Source: Caldilinea sp. CFX5 (GTDB lineage Bacteria; Chloroflexota; Anaerolineae; Caldilineales; Caldilineaceae). From it: DNA of 64,000 bases. A program made the position numbers and the translations under genes. The notes under the pieces were generated by a model. It saw nothing but the letters and a program-made list of their open reading frames with translations. It did no database searches and was not told where the DNA came from. Of the stretch, positions 42,029 through 50,050 are shown piece by piece. Where the stretch lies: positions 1-64,000 of the forward strand of contig QWII01000020.1 in NCBI GenBank assembly GCA_021405325.1. The letters are read 5' to 3'. The first letter of the stretch is position 1; the number at the start of each line of letters is the position of its first letter.

Positions 42029-43288
42029 TCACTCGGTGATCCTTAAATACGCCATCGCTGCGTCAAGCGCCGGCAATTGTTCGGGAGAAGTTTCGGTCAA
42101 CAGTTCCCAGGTTTCGCGCGCCGCCAGCCAGCGCGCTTCACAATGGTCTTCATGGCCGAGATGCACCTCTTGCAAGTCAGTTTCGGCCAGGTAATAGACA
42201 ATGGTGCGTTCGATCTCGTAGTTGCGAATCGCTGCTGTATACTCTAACACAGCCCGGCACTCTTCGTGGAATTTTAAGATAGGCAAACCGGTTTCTTCCG
42301 TGAATTTCCGCCGGGCGCAACTTCGCTCATCTTCGTGGGGGAGCACGCCGCCGCGCGGGAATTGCCATTGCTCGACAAAAAGATTAAAGAGAAGGAGAAA
42401 TTCAATCCGCTCGTCATGCTGGCGATAGGGGATAATCCCGGCGCTCCGGCGCCGTAGGGGTTGATGCCCCAGGGCGACGGCGGCGGGCAAATCCAGCTTG
42501 TCGGCGTAGAGCGCTTGGTTGACCACCACACCGTCAATGTTATAATGTTCATGCGCTTTGAGGTGCGCAATATCATCCAGATTGGTTATTTTGCCACAAG
42601 CAATGACCTGAAGATCCGTAATATCCCCTAGGTGGGCGCTGGCTTCGATATTGACGCCGTTCATGGCAGCATCGGCGATCAGGTCACGGTAGAGAACACG
42701 TTTCACGCCCAGTGCGCGCATACGGTAGCCCACGTCAATGGCGTCCACCACGACAACTGACCGGCGCCCCTGTACCGCTACTTTACCGTCACGCGCTTCG
42801 ATACTGACGACAATGCGGTCGCCGCCCCACTGCCCTACGGCCAGTTCGACCAACTCAGGATTTTCGGCGGCAATTGTCCCCAGCACCACCCGGTCGGCGC
42901 CCAGTTCTAACGCGAGTTGAATGTCGTCCAACGTGCGCAAACCGCCGCCAAATTGAATCGGCGTGGTTACGGCCTGGCGAATGGCCCGCAACTGCTGCAA
43001 ATTGATGGGTAGTTGACGCAACAGGTCATCGGCCGGCGCTGCCGCCTTCTCGGCGCCGGGGCGTTTGATGAGAATGGTGGCCGGCCGATGCAGCGCCTGG
43101 AGATGAGCGGGGGTGGCACCAATTGAGCCATCAAGGTTGACCACATAGAGCCACTCCGCCCCTTGTTGCGCCCAGTGCCGGGCGATCGCAACGGGGTCGG
43201 CAGCGAAAACAGCCTCGGCGTCGGGGTCACCCAGATGCAAAGGCCGTGAACGCCCCTGACGCAGTTCAATGGCTGGGTAGATAATCAT
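42029..43288 (-). CDS. hisA: HisA-like TIM barrel fused to a Nudix-type domain
   Basis: A 419-residue fusion in the his block. Residues 1-268 are HisA-like (phosphoribosylformimino-AICAR ribotide isomerase): [10 protein letters not shown] at the N-terminus, [10 protein letters not shown] at 113-122, VVLGT. Both catalytic Asp positions are Glu: E8 in PAIE and E164 in VSIEARDGK. The second phosphate-binding loop reads ACGKI rather than ASGGI. Residues about 281-419 form a Nudix domain; its box (313-335) keeps G, E319, R327, E331, E332 and G334 but has Lys328 where Glu is expected (RKFTEETGL). HisA-Nudix fusions are unusual. Whether it still isomerises ProFAR is open; no other hisA is in the window. 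Confidence 0.85.
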   Translation of the reverse strand: MIIYPAIELRQGRSRPLHLGDPDAEAVFAADPVAIARHWAQQGAEWLYVVNLDGSIGATPAHLQALHRPATILIKRPGAEKAAAPADDLLRQLPINLQQLRAIRQAVTTPIQFGGGLRTLDDIQLALELGADRVVLGTIAAENPELVELAVGQWGGDRIVVSIEARDGKVAVQGRRSVVVVDAIDVGYRMRALGVKRVLYRDLIADAAMNGVNIEASAHLGDITDLQVIACGKITNLDDIAHLKAHEHYNIDGVVVNQALYADKLDLPAAVALGHQPLRRRSAGIIPYRQHDERIEFLLLFNLFVEQWQFPRGGVLPHEDERSCARRKFTEETGLPILKFHEECRAVLEYTAAIRNYEIERTIVYYLAETDLQEVHLGHEDHCEARWLAARETWELLTETSPEQLPALDAAMAYLRITE

Positions 43289-43597
43289 AAGTTGCGCACT
43301 TCCTCAATCCGGTGATAGCTAGCCGGAAAGTTGAATTACCAGCGCTGTGAGGACAGCAATTCAACTCTGCCGGGAACGACAAATATCTTAACAGACCATG
43401 CACTACACACCGGTCGATGGTAGTGATGGCAGCTTTGGCATGGGTCTGCTTGTGAAATTCACTTTATCACAAAATTCGCTGCAATAAACGTAACATCCCA
43501 TCCATCATCCGGGAGATCCGGGTAATTGCGGAAGCGCGGGTGAGTGCGGAGCGGGTTGTGAGTGGTTGCGTGATTCGTGATTCGTGTTATGTTCGCT
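43289..43597. other. Intergenic region upstream of hisA-nudix
   Basis: About 310 nt between the phosphatase stop and the hisA-nudix start on the minus strand. It holds an imperfect inverted repeat (43323-43337 with 43358-43373, AGTTGAATT/AATTCAACT core) 35 nt upstream of the start, which could be an operator or leader hairpin. The remainder shows no gene. Confidence 0.5.
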
Positions 43598-44167
43598 TTA
43601 CTCGGTCATCAGGTCAAGGGGGCGGAAGTCGGCAAGCAGTTGGGGCATGACGGGATCGACAAGGGCAACAGCAGCAAAAGCCAGTTGCTGCCAATCCGCA
43701 AAGCGCACGCGTTCATGGCCCAGCAGATGGGCGCGGTAAAGACTAAAGGTCAACCCATGACCAACCAAGGCGATGGTGGTGTCGGCAAAGTGTTGACAAA
43801 GAGCGGCAATACCGGCCTGAAAACGGGCCAACGCGACGGCGGCCGGTTCCCAATCGCCGGCGGCTTGGGTGGGATCGGCAAAGGCGCGCTGCACTTGGGT
43901 GGCATAGTCATCGGTCCAGCCTGGTCGCTGCAATTCATCAAAACGGGGATCGACCTGCACCGGCAGCCGGCGTTGGGCAATGACCGGCGCAACCGTGAGC
44001 CGGGTCTTTACCTCGCTGCTCACGACAAGCTGCGTAACGGCGTTCCACATCGGCAACGTTGCCAATTGTTCAGCTTGCCGTTGCCCAGTTGTCGATAAAA
44101 GCCACGTTTTGACATCCTGCTCCGGCTGCATCTGCGCCTGAGCATGCCTGATCAAATAGAGACGCAT
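43598..44167 (-). CDS. Histidine phosphatase superfamily protein in the his block
   Basis: A 189-residue phosphoglycerate-mutase-like phosphatase. The catalytic LIRHAQA motif (His8) is at the N-terminus and the second His is in ALVGHGLTF; Arg and Glu residues of the site are plausible (SSEVKTR, FDELQRPGW). Encoded 3 nt after hisH in the same direction, so it is co-transcribed with histidine genes. No recognised histidinol-phosphate phosphatase is in the window; this enzyme could fill that step, which is inference only. It could equally be a general sugar-phosphate phosphatase. Confidence 0.78.
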   Translation of the reverse strand: MRLYLIRHAQAQMQPEQDVKTWLLSTTGQRQAEQLATLPMWNAVTQLVVSSEVKTRLTVAPVIAQRRLPVQVDPRFDELQRPGWTDDYATQVQRAFADPTQAAGDWEPAAVALARFQAGIAALCQHFADTTIALVGHGLTFSLYRAHLLGHERVRFADWQQLAFAAVALVDPVMPQLLADFRPLDLMTE

Positions 44168-44170
44168 GGT

Positions 44171-44857
44171 TCACGCTGCCAGTGCCGTCAGCGCTGTAGC
44201 TTGCGGCAGACCAACAACCATGCGCATAAAGTTGGCGAGAATGCGCAATCCTACGGTATGGCTCTTTTCCGGATGCGGCTGAATACCCCAGGCATTTTTA
44301 TAGCGCACAATGCTGGGATAGGCGATGCCATAGTCGGTCAACGCCAGCACGGCCGAACGGTCGGCGGCGTCACAGTAGTAGCTATGAGCAAAATAGGCAT
44401 ACGCCCCGTCAGGCACACCCGCCAACAGTGCATCACTCTGTTGTTGATGCAATTGGTTCCAACCGATCTGGGGGACGCGCAAGGTATGGCCGGTGTGGGC
44501 CGGGTCAGCCATCTTGTCCGGGAAACGGCGCACACGACCGGGGATGATGTGCAGCCCCTCATGCTCACCCATCTCTTCGCTGCCGTCAAAGAGAAGTTGC
44601 ATACCGACACAGATGCCAAGTAAGGGCAAGCCGACCTGGACGGCGTCCAGCAACGGCTGCTCAAAGCCCTGGCTGCGCAGGTTATCGACGCTGTCGCCAA
44701 AAGCGCCTTGGCCGGGCAGCACAACCGCCCGCCAGCGGGTCAAATCGGTGGGGGCATCGACAATATCGACGGGGATCTGTAGCGGCAACGCCACACTTTC
44801 AAAGGCTTTGTAGACGCTGCGCAAGTTGCCAACGCCATAATCGATGATCGCGATCAT
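44171..44857 (-). CDS. hisH: Imidazole glycerol phosphate synthase subunit HisH
   Basis: Glutaminase subunit feeding ammonia to HisF. 228 residues. N-terminal IIDYGVGNLRSVYKAF; oxyanion segment VVLPGQGAFGD; nucleophile Cys in LLGICVGMQLLFDGSEE; His and Glu of the triad in QPHPEKSH. Slight departures (ICVGMQ for ICLGMQ, QPHPEKS for FHPEKS) are minor. First his gene of the minus-strand run, 23 nt downstream of the DUF402 gene. Confidence 0.95.
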   Translation of the reverse strand: MIAIIDYGVGNLRSVYKAFESVALPLQIPVDIVDAPTDLTRWRAVVLPGQGAFGDSVDNLRSQGFEQPLLDAVQVGLPLLGICVGMQLLFDGSEEMGEHEGLHIIPGRVRRFPDKMADPAHTGHTLRVPQIGWNQLHQQQSDALLAGVPDGAYAYFAHSYYCDAADRSAVLALTDYGIAYPSIVRYKNAWGIQPHPEKSHTVGLRILANFMRMVVGLPQATALTALAA

Positions 44858-44880
44858 CTGTTTTTATCTTTCATTGCGGC

Positions 44881-45381
44881 CTACTGCACGGCAAAGTTCC
44901 GTACAAACGCCGGGGGAAACAAATGGCGCGCCAACCCCGTGGTGAACTCGCGGATTTGATGCTCAGCATGTTCACTCTCTACGGGCGTTAGCTCACCGGT
45001 CGCGGTCGCTTCATCAAAACGTGCTTCATGCAACACGGTCAAGCGACTATCAGGCATCAGCCAGAGCGCCAGATAGAGTGAGACGGCTTGCAAGTGATTA
45101 CCGCGCCGCTGCGTCGGCAGGCAGATCGGGACATAGAAACCGATCGTCCGCTGCTGGCGATCAAAATATTTCTCCACCACAACGGCTTGCTCCAAGAGCC
45201 AGAAGCGCAACCAGACATAACCGGGGCCGGCGATAGTTTGTCCGCCAAGCTGTTGCAGCGGCGCAGTTGCTCCCCAACTTACCCGCTCCACCATCATATT
45301 GCTCAACCATTCGACCCGATAATCGGTCAAATGGGGCTGCCGCTGCCACTCACCACTGACCAAGGTGCGGAGTACATTCAT
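44881..45381 (-). CDS. DUF402-family protein
   Basis: A 166-residue protein that resembles the DUF402 family (FomD, nucleoside di/triphosphate phosphatases): VWLRFWLLEQAVVVEKYFD followed by GFYVPICLP, and WLMPDSRLTVL with FDEATATGEL. The usual metal-binding acidic residues are only partly kept: the DLELD-type segment reads LQAVSLYLALWL, so activity is uncertain. Encoded directly upstream of hisH (23 nt) and probably co-transcribed. Function unknown. Confidence 0.6.
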   Translation of the reverse strand: MNVLRTLVSGEWQRQPHLTDYRVEWLSNMMVERVSWGATAPLQQLGGQTIAGPGYVWLRFWLLEQAVVVEKYFDRQQRTIGFYVPICLPTQRRGNHLQAVSLYLALWLMPDSRLTVLHEARFDEATATGELTPVESEHAEHQIREFTTGLARHLFPPAFVRNFAVQ

Positions 45382-45468
45382 CAGTGCTAGACCTACATCT
45401 TACTATCCACTACCCAAAAGACCAGAGAAGTTCGACTTTTGGTAAAAGTCGAACTTCTGCGGCAGCAC

Positions 45469-46284
45469 TCAATACTTCTTCACGATCGCGCGGTAGGCCA
45501 TCGGTTCGCGGTATTGAATCAACTGGCGCTCCTCACGCACCGTGCGCACCCGATCCAAGTCGATGGTCGCCACGGCATAGCCTTCAATGGCTTCATCAAG
45601 CGCCGTGTAGAGTTCACCGGAAGGGCCGACGACCATGCTGTCGCCGGCAAAGCGGCGGGTTGGTTCTTCGCCGACGCGATTGGTCGCCGCCACAAAGATG
45701 GCATTCTCACAGGCGCGGCTAATAATGTGCGCCCGCCACGAATCGGCGTATTGCTCTTCCCAATTGGCGCTCACCACCATCATCTCAGCCCCTTCCAGGG
45801 TCAGGCTGCGCGCGGTTTCCGGGAAAGCCAGGTCGCTGCCGATGCTCAAGCCAATGCGTCCCCATTCCGCTTCGACATTGATAAAGCGAAAACCGGCGCG
45901 GTAGACCTGGCGCTCTTCGCCCAAGAGGTGGACTTTGCGATAGTCACCGGCAATATCCCCCTCCGGCCCCAGGCAGACGATGCCGTTGTAGAGAATGCTC
46001 TCCACCTTTTCTTTGACTACCAGCCCAAAGACAATATGGGTGTTAAAGTCGTTGGCCCGTTTCGCCAGATAGTTGGTAGCATGGCCCGGCACTCGCTCCG
46101 CCAGATCGGTGGCGCGTAACCCCAGTTCCGCCCCGGTGTAGCTTAATTCCGGGAAGATAATCAGATCCGTATTCTGTTCACTACAGATCTTTTCCACAAA
46201 ATCACCCATCTTGCGCAAGTTCGCCTCCGGATCGGCCAGGGCCGGCGCCATCTGCACAAGCGCAACCGTAATTTCACGCGCCAT
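45469..46284 (-). CDS. Nitrilase-superfamily protein lacking the catalytic Cys
   Basis: A 271-residue carbon-nitrogen hydrolase fold. The Glu and Lys of the catalytic triad are present (E46 in IIFPELSYTGAE and K117 in DYRKVHLLGEE), but the nucleophile elbow reads IGLSIGSDLAFPE: Gly149 stands where Cys is required (normally ICYD). The codon is GGC. The rest of the fold, including VVSANWEEQYADSW and VAATNRVGEE, is well kept, and the frame is open over the full family length. Probably a pseudoenzyme or an enzyme with another activity rather than a decayed gene. Alone between lspA (divergent) and the DUF402 gene. Confidence 0.82.
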   Translation of the reverse strand: MAREITVALVQMAPALADPEANLRKMGDFVEKICSEQNTDLIIFPELSYTGAELGLRATDLAERVPGHATNYLAKRANDFNTHIVFGLVVKEKVESILYNGIVCLGPEGDIAGDYRKVHLLGEERQVYRAGFRFINVEAEWGRIGLSIGSDLAFPETARSLTLEGAEMMVVSANWEEQYADSWRAHIISRACENAIFVAATNRVGEEPTRRFAGDSMVVGPSGELYTALDEAIEGYAVATIDLDRVRTVREERQLIQYREPMAYRAIVKKY

Positions 46285-46408
46285 AATCGCTCCTACTGTT
46301 GATGTCTCTACTGTTGATGTGATGGTAGATCAGAATCATATCTTGTCAGTATAGCACAGCTTGCCCGAATCGCCATGTAATGAACCTGTTATCGCACAAA
46401 AAAAGTTG

Positions 46409-46551
46409 TCTGGTGGTCGCAGCGTCGCGTGGTCTGGTGGTCGCGTGGTCAACTTGTTATATTGCCGTCTTGTTTGTAAGCGACTACACGACTTTGCGAC
46501 TACACGACTTTGCGACTACGCGACTTTGCGACTACACGACTTCGCGACTAC
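46409..46551. repeat. 16-nt tandem repeats facing complementary words
   Basis: From 46481 to 46551 the unit CGACTACACGACTTTG is repeated 4.4 times with single-base changes. Upstream (46409-46450) the words GTCGCGTGGTC and GTGGTCGC are nearly complementary to it, so the region can fold as another word-built palindrome. It lies in the 299-nt divergent promoter region between the nitrilase-like gene and lspA, ending about 30 nt before lspA. Spacing is too regular and there are no distinct spacers, so it is not a CRISPR. Confidence 0.85.
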
Positions 46552-46583
46552 AATAGCAGCAGCAAATAGGTGAAAGGAGTCTT

Positions 46584-47117
46584 ATGGCAAAAATTACACA
46601 TTGGCTACAGCGGGCCTGGTTGGTGCTGTTGGTAGCCGGTATTATCATTACGTTAGATCAAATTACCAAGGAGTGGGTGCGCGACAACATTCCGAAATTT
46701 AGTTCCATGATCCCGATCCCGGCGTTGGGGGAATATTTTGTTTTCGAGCATGTGGATAACTATGGCGCCGCCTTTGGCATTCTACAAAATCAAGGGACGC
46801 TCTTTATCGTCATCGCTATTGTCGTGGCCGTTGCCATTCTGGTCTATGTACGCTATCTGCCGATTGAACAGAGCTTTGTGCGCTTTCTACTGGGTCTACA
46901 ACTAGGGGGCGCCGTCGGCAACTTGATTGACCGCATCACTCAGGGCTTTGTCACCGACTTTGTCAAAATGGGTGTTCCCGGCGTCTATTACTGGCCCAAC
47001 TATAACATTGCTGACAGCAGCATTGTTGTTGGCGTGATTGCACTGGCGATCTACATCATGGTCGATGATGTACGCAAGCAACGCCAGGAGCAGGCCCGCC
47101 AGCAGGCGAATGGATAA
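46584..47117 (+). CDS. lspA: Lipoprotein signal peptidase (signal peptidase II)
   Basis: Membrane aspartyl protease that removes signal peptides from diacylglyceryl-prolipoproteins. 177 residues with four hydrophobic segments. Catalytic Asp116 lies in GGAVGNLIDRI and Asp144 in YNIADSSI; NYGAAFGIL is also conserved. AAAGGAG precedes the ATG at 46584. Followed after 2 nt by rluD, a common pairing (lspA-rluD). Confidence 0.96.
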   Translation: MAKITHWLQRAWLVLLVAGIIITLDQITKEWVRDNIPKFSSMIPIPALGEYFVFEHVDNYGAAFGILQNQGTLFIVIAIVVAVAILVYVRYLPIEQSFVRFLLGLQLGGAVGNLIDRITQGFVTDFVKMGVPGVYYWPNYNIADSSIVVGVIALAIYIMVDDVRKQRQEQARQQANG

Positions 47118-47119
47118 CT

Positions 47120-48085
47120 TTGAGCGCACCGCTTCTCTTTACTGTACCACCCGCTTCTGCCGGCCAGCGCATTGACCGCTGGCTGGCGGAAGTGTTACCC
47201 GACCGCAGCCGCAGCGAGATCCAGCGCTGGATTAAACAGGGTGAGGTTCTGGTCGATCAAGTGAGCGCTAAAGCCAGTCACCGCCTGGAAGCTGGTCAAA
47301 CCATCGTCATCCGTCTACCCCAGCCTGCCGAAACACCCACGGTTCAGCCACAAAACCTAACCCTGCCCATCATCTTTGAAGATGCGGATCTGTTGATCAT
47401 TGACAAGCCGGCCGGTATGGTCGTCCACCCGGCGCCGGGACATGATGATGGCACGTTGGTCAACGCCATTTTGCACCATTGCCCAACCATTGAGGGCGTC
47501 GGCGGCGAACGGCGGCCAGGGATTGTCCACCGCCTGGACAAAGAGACTTCCGGCTTGCTGGTGGTCGCCAAGAACGACCGGGCGCACCGCTACCTACAGG
47601 CACAGTTTAAGGCCCGCACAGTTTACAAAGAATATCTGGCGCTGCTGGAAGGACGGATCGAGCCGCCACAGGGACGGATCATTGCACCGATTGGTCGCCA
47701 TCCGGTCGAACGCAAACGGCAAGCGGTCCTCCCCGCCGATCCACGCACCGGGGAAACCGAAGGGCGCGAGGCCATTACCGATTATTGGGTGCAAGCCTAT
47801 CACACCCTACCGGCGCGCGATAGCAACGCGGTGGCTCATTTTTCCTTTGTCAAAGTGGTGTTACACACGGGGCGCACCCATCAGATTCGCGTCCACTTTG
47901 CCTGGCGTAAACATCCGGTGGTTGGCGATACGCTCTATGGCTATCGCAAACAGCGGTTGCCGATTGAGCGGCAGTTTCTCCATGCCCATCGCTTGCGACT
48001 GCGGTTGCCCAGTAGCGGCGAGGAACGGGAATTTGTCGCCCCGTTGCCGGCTGATTTGCAGCAGACATTGTCAACACTGAGTTAA
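47120..48085 (+). CDS. rluD: Ribosomal large subunit pseudouridine synthase, RluD family
   Basis: Converts uridines of 23S rRNA to pseudouridine. 321 residues: S4 RNA-binding domain at about 16-63 and the catalytic domain after it with Asp140 in HRLDKETSGLLVVAK. HPAPGH and GRTHQIRVHFAW are also typical. Starts with TTG at 47120, 2 nt after the lspA stop, so it relies on coupling. The exact target sites cannot be told from sequence. Confidence 0.93.
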   Translation: MSAPLLFTVPPASAGQRIDRWLAEVLPDRSRSEIQRWIKQGEVLVDQVSAKASHRLEAGQTIVIRLPQPAETPTVQPQNLTLPIIFEDADLLIIDKPAGMVVHPAPGHDDGTLVNAILHHCPTIEGVGGERRPGIVHRLDKETSGLLVVAKNDRAHRYLQAQFKARTVYKEYLALLEGRIEPPQGRIIAPIGRHPVERKRQAVLPADPRTGETEGREAITDYWVQAYHTLPARDSNAVAHFSFVKVVLHTGRTHQIRVHFAWRKHPVVGDTLYGYRKQRLPIERQFLHAHRLRLRLPSSGEEREFVAPLPADLQQTLSTLS

Positions 48086-48088
48086 AAA

Positions 48089-48385
48089 TTATCTACCATT
48101 ACGCCCATGCCAGTAGCCAGGGCTACGTCGTAAATGGGCCACGGCGATTACTTGAATTGTATTGCGCCGTATACGGTAGATTAAGGCATAGGGGAAACTA
48201 GGAACACGCGCTTGGCGAATTCCCGCTTCGATTTCATGAAACATTTGAGGGAATGCTGCTATTCTTGTAAGTGTATCTTCCACAGTGGTCAAGAAGCGCT
48301 CACCAAGAAAGTCTTGTTGTGCTTCGTAATATAGCGTAGCTTGGGTGAGTTCTTCTTCGGCTTCAGCTAAAAATTCGACATTCAT
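48089..48385 (-). CDS. RelE/ParE-family toxin
   Basis: A 98-residue toxin-fold protein. Family features: EAEEELTQATLYYEAQQDFLGERFL, PQMFHEIEAGIRQARVPSFPYALIYRI and VIAVAHLRRSPGYW. It is most like ParE/RelE proteins that pair with short TIGR02574-type antitoxins. The start overlaps the antitoxin stop by 4 nt (ATGA). Convergent with rluD, with only 3 nt between the stops. Confidence 0.88.
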   Translation of the reverse strand: MNVEFLAEAEEELTQATLYYEAQQDFLGERFLTTVEDTLTRIAAFPQMFHEIEAGIRQARVPSFPYALIYRIRRNTIQVIAVAHLRRSPGYWHGRNGR

Positions 48386-48609
48386 GCCCGCAATCTCCCT
48401 CGAATTGCGGCAAATACCGTTTCCGCCGGGATCATTTGTGCCTGCCCTGCCTCAATCGCAGCAACACGTTTGCGGATTTCAGCAAGCCATTCCTCTGATA
48501 ATTCAACTTCTTCTTCATGATCTAGCGTTTCCAATAACTTCTCAGCAACAAATGCGCGACCTGGTGTCGGCAGTTTCATTGCCTCTGTAAGAATTTGTTC
48601 GATCGTCAT
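48382..48609 (-). CDS. Antitoxin of the addiction-module type (TIGR02574-like)
   Basis: A 75-residue partner of the downstream toxin. Contains the helix-rich signature LPTPGRAFVAEKLLETLDHEE and EWLAEIRKRVAAIEAGQ. I use the ATG at 48609 because AGGAAG lies 7 nt upstream on the minus strand; a longer version from 48630 would include that site. Together with the toxin it forms a classic antitoxin-first operon that should be autoregulated. Confidence 0.88.
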   Translation of the reverse strand: MTIEQILTEAMKLPTPGRAFVAEKLLETLDHEEEVELSEEWLAEIRKRVAAIEAGQAQMIPAETVFAAIRGRLRA

Positions 48610-48688
48610 AGAAAATCTTCCTTTATCCAATCACCCCTATACCTCACTAGATTATACAACAAGATCAGCAATTTAGCATTGTTGTGTG

Positions 48689-49849
48689 TTAATTCTGCCC
48701 GTTATTATGTACCCAAACATCAAACTCCTCAAGCAACGACTGTTTGAGTACAGCCGGCGCACCGCAAGTCACAAACGCATTGCGCGCAATCCGCGCCAGA
48801 TCAGCATGACCGTAGCCAAATTCTGTCGCCAACACCTGGTATTCCTGCATCAGCGAAGTATTAAAGAGCGGCGGGTCATCGCTATTGACCGTGACCAGCA
48901 GCCCCATGCGGTCGAGTTTGGGGAAAGGATGGTCCGCCAGACTGGGGTAGACATGCAGACAGATGTTGCTGGTCGGGTTGATCTCTAGCGGGATCTGGCG
49001 CTCTTTGAGCAAGGCGAGCAGCGCCTCGTCTTCAATTGCCCGCACACCATGCCCGATCCGGTCTGCCGCCAGCGTGTTGATCGCCCCCCAAACGCTGGCC
49101 GGGCCGACCGTTTCGCCGGCATGAGGGACAGAGAGCAAGCCCGCCGCTTTGGCCGTGCGAAAGACATGCGCAAATGGCTCCGGCGGCGCACCGACTTCAA
49201 AGCCACCCAAGCCAAAGCCGATCACGCCTTTGTCTTGGCCGGCCAGGGCATAGGCCAGCGTGCGCTCCGCTGGGTAAGGATGATACGCTTCCTTTTGCCG
49301 CAACCCCAAGCGGCGCAACTGTGCATCGACCCCACGGAGTAAGCCCCGCACCTTCGTGGACTTATGCCAGGGTTTAAAACTGGTGTTGCGCGGAATGTCA
49401 AAGACCCAGCGCATTTCGACGCCAAAGTCCCGTTTCGCCTGGGCGCGACCGACCTCCAAGCCTTCAAAAATGGCTTCCATCGTCAGCCCCTTGTCCTGCA
49501 AATCGGTGTGGGTAAAGGGTGTGAAGGTTAACTCCCGATAGCGAATGTTCTGCGCCGCCATGTCGGCCCCGCAGGCGTGGACAATCAAGGCAAAGTCTTC
49601 CGGCGTGCGCAGGAGGTCCGAAATCGTCCAGTAAATCTGGATAAAGTGGGGAAAATCGGTAAAGGTAAACCAGCGGCGCAGCCCAGCCAGATCGGTGGTC
49701 GGCAGCTTGTCTTCCCGCCGGTGCCGACGCGCCAACGCCAGCAGCGTCTCCGGTTGGATGGCGCCTTCCAGGTGAATATGAATTTCGGCTTTGGGCATGG
49801 CTTGGATAAAGTCTTGGTTGCTTTGCGCCAGTGGCGATGGTTGGTTCAT
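48689..49849 (-). CDS. Adenosine deaminase family protein
   Basis: Zinc hydrolase deaminating adenosine or a related purine. 386 residues. Metal and active-site motifs: H24 and H26 in AEIHIHLEGAI, PHAGETVGP, DRIGHGVRA and VNSDDPPLF. Compared with common adenosine deaminases there is an insert of about 35 residues after WVFDIPRN (SFKPWHKSTKVRGLLRG onward), and the G-x-DLAG segment reads GFGLGGFE. The start at 49849 is chosen because upstream residues lack family similarity. Adenine or aminofutalosine as substrate cannot be excluded. Confidence 0.87.
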   Translation of the reverse strand: MNQPSPLAQSNQDFIQAMPKAEIHIHLEGAIQPETLLALARRHRREDKLPTTDLAGLRRWFTFTDFPHFIQIYWTISDLLRTPEDFALIVHACGADMAAQNIRYRELTFTPFTHTDLQDKGLTMEAIFEGLEVGRAQAKRDFGVEMRWVFDIPRNTSFKPWHKSTKVRGLLRGVDAQLRRLGLRQKEAYHPYPAERTLAYALAGQDKGVIGFGLGGFEVGAPPEPFAHVFRTAKAAGLLSVPHAGETVGPASVWGAINTLAADRIGHGVRAIEDEALLALLKERQIPLEINPTSNICLHVYPSLADHPFPKLDRMGLLVTVNSDDPPLFNTSLMQEYQVLATEFGYGHADLARIARNAFVTCGAPAVLKQSLLEEFDVWVHNNGQN

Positions 49850-50050
49850 GAGTGTGACCGTTCGGTAAAGTTTGGTTTGGTGCGCAGAGCGTGTAGAATG
49901 ATAGCTGAAAACAAGCTCAACATTGCATAAACGCGGCCTGAGAAAGGGAAAATCCTTCCAGTCGAGGGAGTGCGGGCGCGCTATGCTGTAGAGATTGAAC
50001 ATCATCTAGGCAGCAATGGCCAGTCTGTTATAGAAATTCTAACCGAATTC

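Noticed and set aside
46409..46551. CRISPR-like array
   Set aside because: Units are contiguous 16-mers without distinct spacers; a tandem repeat.
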